In this document: one piece after another, positions 14,631 through 20,625 of the stretch
Numbering within the stretch: position 1 is the stretch's first letter
Layout: each line of letters begins with the position of its first letter
Source: Fluviibacter sp041311015
GTDB taxonomy: Bacteria > Pseudomonadota > Gammaproteobacteria > Burkholderiales > Rhodocyclaceae
Length of the DNA stretch: 20,625 nucleotides
NCBI GenBank assembly: GCA_041311015.1
Contig: JBFYKG010000019.1
Coordinates: 1-20,625, forward strand
Reading direction: 5' to 3'
The notes under the pieces: model-generated
The model's database searches: none
The model's input: the letters and a program-made list of their open reading frames with translations, nothing else
Told to the model about the DNA's origin: nothing
Program-made: the position numbers and the translations under genes

Positions 14631-16034
14631 TTAGATTTTTTTGCGCCAGATCGCCGCAAAAAAACCATCGGTATTGTGTCGATGCGGTAAGAGCTGCAAG
14701 CCGGGCAGATCATTGTTACCCCGGCTGATGGCATCCGCCGGCAGCTCGATACCCAATGCCGACAGCTGTTGTACCGGATCCACCACCTCAAAGTCCGGAT
14801 GTGCCGCCGAGAAGGCCTGCTGGATGTCACCGTTCTCTTGTGTGAGCAAACTACAAGTGGCATAGACCAGCACGCCGCCCGGGCGCACCAGTGGCGCTGC
14901 GGCTGCCAGGATCTTCGTTTGCATTTCAGTCAATTCGGTAACTTGGGCGGGTGTTTGCCGCCACTTCAGATCGGGATTTCGACGCAGGGTACCGGTACCC
15001 GAGCACGGGGCATCGACCAGTACGCGATCAAACTTACCCGCCAGACGCTGGATACGATCGTCACGCTCGTGGGCAATTCGGATCGCCTGCACATTGGATA
15101 GACCAGAGCGCGCCACGCGCGGCCCCAGCTTGGCCAGCCGCTTCTCGGAAATATCGGTTGCGTACAGACGCCCTGTGTTTTTCATGAGTGCGCCCATCAG
15201 CAGCGTTTTGCCGCCGGCACCGGCACAGAAATCAAGCACCATCTCGCCCCGCTTGGGCGCCAGGAGCGCAACCAGCAATTGGCTGCCTTCGTCCTGAACT
15301 TCCATGTCGCCCTTTTCGAAGGCCGGATGGCGCTGGATAGCCGGCTTGCCCTGCACCCGCATACCCCAGGGTGAATACGGTGTTTCGGTGGCGGCAATGC
15401 CGTGTTTTTCGAGTTGGGCCAGAATCTCGGGTCGCTTTGCCCGGAGCGGATTAACCCGCAAATCGAGGGGTGCCGGTTCCAGCAGCGCCCGTGACAGTGC
15501 ATCGCGATCTGGCTCAGGCATGGCAACCAGCGCTTCCTCGAGCCATGCTGGCCACTCATGTCGCACGGCGGTGGCCATCGATCCGGTCAACTCCTGGCCG
15601 GCCGCTTTGAGCCGACCAAACCACGCTGTTTCGTCTCCCTTGAGCAGGTGTTCGATTTCGCGCAGGTTACGACTTTGCAGTCGGACCAGCGCGGCCAGCA
15701 CCAGGTACCGGGCTTCATGCCCCTCCGGCGGCTCGGAGCGGCCAACCACCTCACGTAGGGTCGCCAGGTGCCGCAATACGGCATAGATCAGTTCTGCCAG
15801 ACGCCCCCGATCGGCATGGCCCAATTCACGATGGGTTTTGAAATACTGGGAAAGGACACCATCAGCCGGACGTTCGAATTTAAGCACCTCGGCCAGCAGG
15901 CTAATCGCCTGGGCAATCATCGGGCGCGGCAGCGCCAGCTCGGCCGGGCTTTTTGGCGTCAGCGACGGTGTGCTCTGAGGCTTACGTTTGCCTTTGGCGT
16001 CGGCCGGTTTGCGACGGGCTACATGCTTGTTCAT
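14631..16034 (-). CDS. RsmB/NOP family rRNA (cytosine-C5) methyltransferase
   Basis: This 467-residue SAM-dependent RNA m5C methyltransferase has DFCAGAGGKT (268-277, SAM-binding motif I), DAPCSGTGTLRRNPDLKWR (motif IV, C344) and YATCSLLTQEN (motif VI, catalytic C394). Residues about 40-160 are helical and may correspond to the NusB-like RNA-binding domain of RsmB. The N-terminus is a Lys/Arg/Pro-rich extension (1-37) probably disordered. In betaproteobacteria a protein of this type commonly neighbours purN and is separate from the canonical RsmB, so I do not assign the symbol. AGGA lies just before the ATG; purN ends 5 bases upstream. Confidence 0.9.
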   Translation of the reverse strand: MNKHVARRKPADAKGKRKPQSTPSLTPKSPAELALPRPMIAQAISLLAEVLKFERPADGVLSQYFKTHRELGHADRGRLAELIYAVLRHLATLREVVGRSEPPEGHEARYLVLAALVRLQSRNLREIEHLLKGDETAWFGRLKAAGQELTGSMATAVRHEWPAWLEEALVAMPEPDRDALSRALLEPAPLDLRVNPLRAKRPEILAQLEKHGIAATETPYSPWGMRVQGKPAIQRHPAFEKGDMEVQDEGSQLLVALLAPKRGEMVLDFCAGAGGKTLLMGALMKNTGRLYATDISEKRLAKLGPRVARSGLSNVQAIRIAHERDDRIQRLAGKFDRVLVDAPCSGTGTLRRNPDLKWRQTPAQVTELTEMQTKILAAAAPLVRPGGVLVYATCSLLTQENGDIQQAFSAAHPDFEVVDPVQQLSALGIELPADAISRGNNDLPGLQLLPHRHNTDGFFAAIWRKKI

Positions 16035-16039
16035 GGGTC

Positions 16040-16699
16040 CTAACTCAGTGCAGGCGAGATCATCGCTGGTTGGTATGCATCGTATCCATCAACCCGGACG
16101 CTCAGGCCATCAAGGCGCAAACGCCCTTCGGCAAACCAGCGTACAGCGGCAGGATAGATCTGATGTTCGACCGCCAGCACCCGCGCGCCAAGCGATGACG
16201 GATCATCATGCGGTTGGACCTCGACCACCCCCTGGGCAATGATCGGGCCATGATCCAGTTCGGCCGTGACAAAATGCACCGTACATCCGTGAAAACGCAC
16301 ACCAGCATCAATCGCACGTTGATGCGTGTGCAAACCCGTAAAGGCAGGCAACAGCGAGGGATGGATATTGATCATCCGGTTTTCGTAATGCGCCACAAAG
16401 GCTGGGGTCAGTATCCGCATAAAACCGGCCAATACGACCAGACCCGGTTCAAAGGTGTCGACGGCCGCCTGCAAGGCCGCATCATAGGCTGCACGATCGG
16501 GATAATCCGCGTTGGGCACTATTGCCACAGGAATGCCCGCATCACGCGCCAGTTGCAAACCGGCCGCATCGGCCCGGTTTGAAATCACGGCCACGACAGT
16601 TGCCGGGTAACCGGGCGCAGTCGCTGCTTTCAGCAGCGCTTCCAGATTGCTACCACGCCCCGAGATCAGGACCACGCAGCGCATTTTTGCACCGGCCAT
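16040..16699 (-). CDS. purN: Phosphoribosylglycinamide formyltransferase (GART)
   Basis: PurN transfers a formyl group from 10-formyl-THF to GAR in purine synthesis, in the cytosol. The 219-residue protein has the nucleotide-binding GRGSNLEAL (14-22), NIHPSLLPAF (N111 and H113 as catalytic residues) and AELDHGPII (D149). Length is normal. Two starts are possible: the ATG at 16699 (MAGAK) or the one 15 bases further in at 16684 (MRCVV). The dedA stop lies 3 bases upstream and the methyltransferase start 5 bases downstream, so it is the middle gene of a three-gene run. Confidence 0.96.
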   Translation of the reverse strand: MAGAKMRCVVLISGRGSNLEALLKAATAPGYPATVVAVISNRADAAGLQLARDAGIPVAIVPNADYPDRAAYDAALQAAVDTFEPGLVVLAGFMRILTPAFVAHYENRMINIHPSLLPAFTGLHTHQRAIDAGVRFHGCTVHFVTAELDHGPIIAQGVVEVQPHDDPSSLGARVLAVEHQIYPAAVRWFAEGRLRLDGLSVRVDGYDAYQPAMISPALS

Positions 16700-16702
16700 G
16701 GT

Positions 16703-17347
16703 TTACTCGCCTGCCTTCGCTGCCGAACGGGCCTTGAAATAGGCAATGATGCCCGGCAGGATCGACAGAAAGATGATCAGCAGAATCACGGCCGTGAGGT
16801 TATTCTTGACGAACGGCATGTTCCCGAAGAGATAGCCGGCCACGGTGAGCGACACGACCCAGAGTACGCCACCCGATACGTTGTAGGTCAGAAACCGTTT
16901 GGCGTTCATCCCGCTGAAGCCGGCAACAAATGGCGCCATGGTGCGAACGATTGGCAGAAATCGGGCAATCACAATCGTTTTGGGGCCATGCTTTTCGAAG
17001 AAATCCTGCGTGTATTTGATCTTTTCTGGACTGATCAAACGGGTCCGCGTCATCAATGCCACCCCAAACCAGCGGCCGACCGAATAGTTGACGGCGTCTC
17101 CCAGAATAGCGGCCACAATCAGCAGCACCATCAGCACCGGCAGGCTCATACCCTCGGTCACACACAGGGCACCCGCCACGAAAAGCAGCGAATCGCCCGG
17201 CAGAAAGGGGGCAATGACCACACCGGTTTCCGTAAAGATGATGGCAAACAACAGGGCATAGACCCAGTCGCCGTATTGCTGCACAAAAAACACCAGGTGC
17301 TTGTCCAGATGCAGTACCAGGTCAGCAAATGCGCTCAGCCATTCCAT
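16703..17347 (-). CDS. DedA family inner-membrane protein
   Basis: This 214-residue protein has about five to six hydrophobic segments. The DedA/VTT features are E40 followed by FLPGDSLLFVAG (48-59), GDAVNYSVGRWFG (83-95) and ARFLPIVRTMAPFVAG (128-143) with arginines conserved in the family. DedA proteins are linked to envelope homeostasis and lipid carrier recycling with proton-motive force; individual functions vary and this one is unassigned. It is the first gene of the minus-strand run dedA-purN-methyltransferase and diverges from mutL across 82 bases. Confidence 0.93.
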   Translation of the reverse strand: MEWLSAFADLVLHLDKHLVFFVQQYGDWVYALLFAIIFTETGVVIAPFLPGDSLLFVAGALCVTEGMSLPVLMVLLIVAAILGDAVNYSVGRWFGVALMTRTRLISPEKIKYTQDFFEKHGPKTIVIARFLPIVRTMAPFVAGFSGMNAKRFLTYNVSGGVLWVVSLTVAGYLFGNMPFVKNNLTAVILLIIFLSILPGIIAYFKARSAAKAGE

Positions 17348-17416
17348 AAGGGTCTTTCACACCCGGCAACCAGCGTGCCGGCAGATTCACAAAGACGTTA
17401 TTTTAGCCGATCCCAC

Positions 17417-17422
17417 TATAAT
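17417..17422 (+). promoter_or_regulatory. TATAAT -10-like element immediately upstream of mutL
   Basis: TATAAT lies only 7 bases before the mutL ATG (17430). If used, transcription would begin at about the start codon and give a leaderless mRNA. No Shine-Dalgarno sequence is visible before the ATG, which agrees with that. The -35 position (GACGTT, 17394-17399) is poor, so this remains tentative. Confidence 0.35.
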
Positions 17423-17429
17423 CCCGCAG

Positions 17430-19226
17430 ATGAACGCCAACGCCCGGCCTGACGCCCAACCCATCATTCGCGCCCTGCCTGATCATCTGATCAGCCAGAT
17501 TGCCGCGGGCGAGGTCGTCGAACGCCCAGCCTCTGTGCTCAAGGAGTTGCTGGAAAACGCCATCGACGCCGGCAGCACCCGAATCCGGATTGATCTGGAA
17601 GAAGGCGGCACGCGCCTGATCCGGATTACCGACAACGGCTGCGGCATTGAACAGGGGCAGCTCGGTCTGGCCCTTACCCGCCACGCGACCTCGAAGATTC
17701 GATCTCTGGATGACCTCGAGCGGGTCGCCACCATGGGATTCCGTGGCGAGGCGCTGGCTGCCATTGCCAGCGTTTCGAGACTGATACTCATCAGCGCGGC
17801 ACGGCATAGCAATCACGCCTGGCGCATCACCGCGGATGGCGAACTGACCCCTGATGCCCTCCCAAACGGCACCGTGGTCGAAATGCGGGACCTCTATTTC
17901 AATACCCCCGCCCGACGCAAGTTTTTAAAAAGCGCCGCCACTGAACAGGGACACTGCATGGAGGCCATTCGCCGCCAGGCGCTGGCCCACCCTGAAATCG
18001 GCTTTACGATCAGCCGCGACGGCAAGCAATCACACACCTGGCCGGCCGAACATGCCGAAGCGCGTATCCAGCAGGTTCTGGGTGATGATTTTCTCAAGGC
18101 CTGTCGCCCGATTGACGCGGGTAACGACCTCCTGCAACTGCGCGGCTGGGCCATGATTCCTACCGCCATCCTGTCGGAGCGTGAAGCACAACATACATTT
18201 GTCAATGGCCGTTATGTACGCGACAAGGTGATCCAGCATGCCATCCGCGAGGCCTATCGTGACCAGCTACATGGTAGCCGGCAGCCTGGCTGTTGCCTGT
18301 TTCTCACCATCGACCCCGCCCTGGTCGATGTGAACGTACACCCTGCCAAAACCGAAGTGCGCTTTCGCGATAGCCGCGCCGTCCACCAGTTCATTTACCA
18401 CGCTCTCAAACAGGTACTGGCGATTAGCACCTCCGCCGCGCCACCGATTACGCTTGAGCGCATTGCAACCGCTGCAACAGGAGCGCCTGTTTTTCAGCAA
18501 CCCGGCCTTGGTCTGCATCGTGCAACGCCCTACGTCGCAGAAGCATCCGCACCGTATCAGGCGCAAACGCCTACCCGTGGCCACATCAATGCGGCCATCG
18601 CCTGGCAGGCACCTACGCAGCACCCGGACTTGCGCGACGATATTCCGCCGCTGGGCTTTGCCATTGGCCAGCTCCACGACCGTTACATCGTGGCGCAAAA
18701 TGCCCAGGGCATGATCCTGATTGACCAGCATGCCGCACACGAGCGCGTCCTCTACGAGAAGCTCAAAGCCAGCTGTGGCCTACAAGCCCCCGCCAAACAG
18801 CCGCTGCTGATTCCGGTATCGGTCAACGTCAGCGATCTGGAAATGGCGAGCTGGCATGAACAACCCAGCGCACTCACGGATCTGGGCTTTGAAGTATCCG
18901 AAGCCGGTCCCAACACCCTGGTCGTTCGACAGGTGCCTGCCGGGCTGGGCCGAATCGACGCGGCCACACTGATCAAGGAACTACTCCATACCTTGCAGAC
19001 ATCATCGGCCCAGGCCAATCTGGTGGCACGACGCGAGCGCCTGCTGGGCACCTGCGCCTGCCATGCGGCGATTCGCGGTCAGCATAGTCTGAGCCTGGCC
19101 GAGATGAATGCACTCCTGCGCCAGATGGAAGTTACCGAGCGTGCCGATCAGTGTAACCACGGCCGGCCGACCTGGATTCTGGTGGATCTGCCGGCCATTG
19201 ACGCGCTCTTCCTCCATGGCCGCTGA
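17430..19226 (+). CDS. mutL: DNA mismatch repair protein MutL (with endonuclease motif)
   Basis: MutL couples mismatch recognition by MutS to strand removal. The 598-residue protein has the GHKL ATPase N-terminus: LPDHLISQIAAGEVVERPAS, catalytic E39 in KELLENAIDAG, TDNGCGI, RHATSKI and TMGFRGEAL (101-109). A variable linker follows. The C-terminal domain has the DQHAAHERVLYE motif (432-443), fitting DQHA(X)2E(X)4E, plus CACHAAIRG and CNHGRP. This is the nicking type of MutL, found where MutH is absent; E. coli lacks it. The ATG at 17430 gives the standard N-terminus; upstream ORF sequence to 17301 was rejected. MiaA overlaps the end by 11 bases. Confidence 0.97.
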   Translation: MNANARPDAQPIIRALPDHLISQIAAGEVVERPASVLKELLENAIDAGSTRIRIDLEEGGTRLIRITDNGCGIEQGQLGLALTRHATSKIRSLDDLERVATMGFRGEALAAIASVSRLILISAARHSNHAWRITADGELTPDALPNGTVVEMRDLYFNTPARRKFLKSAATEQGHCMEAIRRQALAHPEIGFTISRDGKQSHTWPAEHAEARIQQVLGDDFLKACRPIDAGNDLLQLRGWAMIPTAILSEREAQHTFVNGRYVRDKVIQHAIREAYRDQLHGSRQPGCCLFLTIDPALVDVNVHPAKTEVRFRDSRAVHQFIYHALKQVLAISTSAAPPITLERIATAATGAPVFQQPGLGLHRATPYVAEASAPYQAQTPTRGHINAAIAWQAPTQHPDLRDDIPPLGFAIGQLHDRYIVAQNAQGMILIDQHAAHERVLYEKLKASCGLQAPAKQPLLIPVSVNVSDLEMASWHEQPSALTDLGFEVSEAGPNTLVVRQVPAGLGRIDAATLIKELLHTLQTSSAQANLVARRERLLGTCACHAAIRGQHSLSLAEMNALLRQMEVTERADQCNHGRPTWILVDLPAIDALFLHGR

Positions 19227-20178
19227 GCGTAACACGACCGGCACGCTACCTCCGGCGATCTTGCTCCTTGGCCCTACCGCCAGCGGCAAAACCGATCTGG
19301 CACTCGCGCTAGCAGATCGCTACCCGGTTGATCTGATCAGCGTCGACTCGGCGCTTGTTTTCAAAGACATGAATATCGGCACGGCCAAACCCGATGCCGA
19401 GACATTGCACCGATATCCGCACGCGCTCGTTGATCTCATCACGCCTGAAGAAAGCTATTCGGCGGCCCGCTTCCGCGAGGACGCACTCCAGGCGATGGCC
19501 GCGAGCACGGCCGGAGGCCGAATCCCGCTACTCGTTGGCGGCACCATGCTCTACATCAAGGCCTTACTGGAAGGTCTGTCGGATCTCCCACAGGCTAATG
19601 CCGAGTTACGTGCCGAACTGGATACCCGTGCCCAACAACACGGTTGGCCGACACTTCATGCCGAGCTCGCAAAACTCGACCCCGTTACCGCGGCACGTCT
19701 CGCGCCCAATGATTCACAACGCATTCAACGCGCGCTGGAAATCTGTTTGATCAGCGATCGACCTGCTTCGGCACTCTATGCCGAGCAGCAGCAACAGAAC
19801 GCACCGCCCTATCGCTTTCTGTCGCTGGCGCTCCTACCGAGTGATCGCGTATGGCTGCACGAACGTATCGCCTTGCGTTTCAAACTCATGCTGCAACAAG
19901 GCTTCGTTGATGAAGTAGCATCGCTGCGCGCCAAATACACGTTGCATGCCGACCTACCTTCGATGCGTTGTGTCGGCTATCGCCAGGCATGGGACATGCT
20001 CGAAGGCACATTACCGGCTAACGAACTGGAATCGCGCGGCATTTACGCCACACGCCAACTGGCGAAACGCCAGATCACTTGGCTGACCAACTCGATTAGC
20101 CACGAGGCTTTTGACTGCCTCCAAAACAACAACGCCGACCTCATCGGTCGGCGCGTTGATGAATTTCTGACAAGCTGA
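19216..20178 (+). CDS. miaA: tRNA dimethylallyltransferase
   Basis: MiaA adds the isopentenyl group to A37 of tRNAs reading U-starting codons, using DMAPP (from the MEP pathway that IspH completes in this same window). The 320-residue protein has the P-loop GPTASGKT (19-26), SVDSALVFKDMNIGTAKP (42-59, D44), LVGGTMLYIKALLEGL, and the tRNA-binding MRCVGYRQAW. The ATG at 19216 overlaps mutL by 11 bases. The mutL-miaA order is widely conserved. The stop abuts the purM stop on the other strand. Confidence 0.97.
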   Translation: MAAERNTTGTLPPAILLLGPTASGKTDLALALADRYPVDLISVDSALVFKDMNIGTAKPDAETLHRYPHALVDLITPEESYSAARFREDALQAMAASTAGGRIPLLVGGTMLYIKALLEGLSDLPQANAELRAELDTRAQQHGWPTLHAELAKLDPVTAARLAPNDSQRIQRALEICLISDRPASALYAEQQQQNAPPYRFLSLALLPSDRVWLHERIALRFKLMLQQGFVDEVASLRAKYTLHADLPSMRCVGYRQAWDMLEGTLPANELESRGIYATRQLAKRQITWLTNSISHEAFDCLQNNNADLIGRRVDEFLTS

Positions 20179-20625
20179 TTAAACGACGATGGTTGGCGCT
20201 TCGCCCGGTTGACTGGCGCGGATCACGCCAATGCGGCTGACCTTTTCACCACTTTCTGCCAACACTTTCGTCACCGCATCGGCATTTTCCGGAGCGACCA
20301 CGATGACCATGCCAATGCCACAGTTGAACACGCGGTGCATTTCATCATCAGCGACACCACCTGCCTGCTGCAGCCAGTTAAACAGGGACGGTCGCTCCCA
20401 GCTGTTTCGCTGGATTTCGGCCGTAAGACCCGCCTGCAGAATACGCGGTACGTTTTCGGTGATGCCGCCCCCGGTGATGTGCGCCAGTCCCTTGATCGCA
20501 CCTGGTAGCGCAGCAAAGGCCGCGAGGACGGATTTGACGTAGATACGCGTCGGCGCCATGACCAGATCGCCCAGTGTCTGCTCGTCGAGCATATCCGTGG
20601 GCTTGGCACCGCTACGCTCGATGAT
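20179..20625 (-). CDS. purM: Phosphoribosylformylglycinamidine cyclo-ligase (AIR synthetase), C-terminal part
   Basis: PurM makes 5-aminoimidazole ribonucleotide in purine synthesis. Only the last 148 codons lie in the window; the frame is open to the edge, and the rest of the gene (about 200 residues) is outside. Visible are YVKSVL, the AHITGGGITENVPR block, NWLQQAGGVADDEMHRVFNCGIGMV and a typical ending. The TAA touches the TGA of miaA with no base between them, and no terminator hairpin is seen at the junction. Confidence 0.96.
   Translation of the reverse strand: MIERSGAKPTDMLDEQTLGDLVMAPTRIYVKSVLAAFAALPGAIKGLAHITGGGITENVPRILQAGLTAEIQRNSWERPSLFNWLQQAGGVADDEMHRVFNCGIGMVIVVAPENADAVTKVLAESGEKVSRIGVIRASQPGEAPTIVV

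Noticed and set aside
1..20625. CRISPR arrays, insertion sequences, rRNA genes or prophage genes
   Set aside because: None seen: no regularly spaced repeats, transposase or integrase motifs, or rRNA sequence in the window.

Overview
This window reads as a chromosomal segment of a betaproteobacterium. That placement is an inference. It rests on gene order (ribF-ileS-lspA-fkpB-ispH; dedA-purN-RsmB-type methyltransferase beside mutL-miaA meeting purM), on a MiaA with the motif DSALV, and on high GC in the core genes. The exact genus cannot be read from the sequence. Coding density is very high: no gene-free stretch exceeds about 210 bases, many genes overlap by 4-11 bases, and there are no rRNA genes, tRNA genes, insertion sequences or CRISPR arrays. 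Layout: (1) 1-7710, minus strand, is one likely operon of riboflavin kinase/FAD synthetase, isoleucyl-tRNA synthetase, signal peptidase II, an SlpA-type FKBP isomerase and IspH, followed 20 bases later by a CcoI/FixI-type copper P-type ATPase cut by the window edge. (2) 7840-9653, minus strand, is the pair tsaE (tRNA t6A synthesis) and amiC (a Tat-exported, AMIN-domain cell-wall amidase), which overlap by 4 bases. (3) 9664-12308 is an accessory module with visibly lower GC. It holds a 391-residue, roughly 10-helix membrane protein that resembles the family I remember as TsoY, a 40-residue single-helix protein ending in a CPGCC motif, and, divergently, a YeeE/YedE-type sulfur-compound permease split into two half-size genes. 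A perfect 15-bp inverted repeat lies on one side and a strong terminator on the other. (4) 12397-13918 is a WbuC-type cupin coupled to queG (epoxyqueuosine reductase, probably starting at TTG). (5) 13938-14625 is a second small thiol-rich locus. A DUF2892 membrane protein with a striking cysteine tail diverges from an AhpD-like CxxC protein across an AT-rich palindromic promoter region. (6) 14631-17347, minus strand, is dedA-purN-RsmB/NOP methyltransferase. (7) 17430-20178, plus strand, is mutL-miaA, which meets purM (partial, minus strand) stop codon to stop codon. Functionally the window is mostly housekeeping: cofactors, translation and tRNA modification, envelope, purines and mismatch repair. 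The part most worth attention is the pair of thiol/sulfur loci (regions 3 and 5). Both are divergent, both have AT-rich palindromic control regions sharing the 9-mer TATACTATA, and both encode small membrane proteins with dense cysteine motifs. The DUF2892 transcript also appears to end at an intrinsic terminator written inside the 3' end of queG. All functional calls rest on reading motifs; no database search was run.
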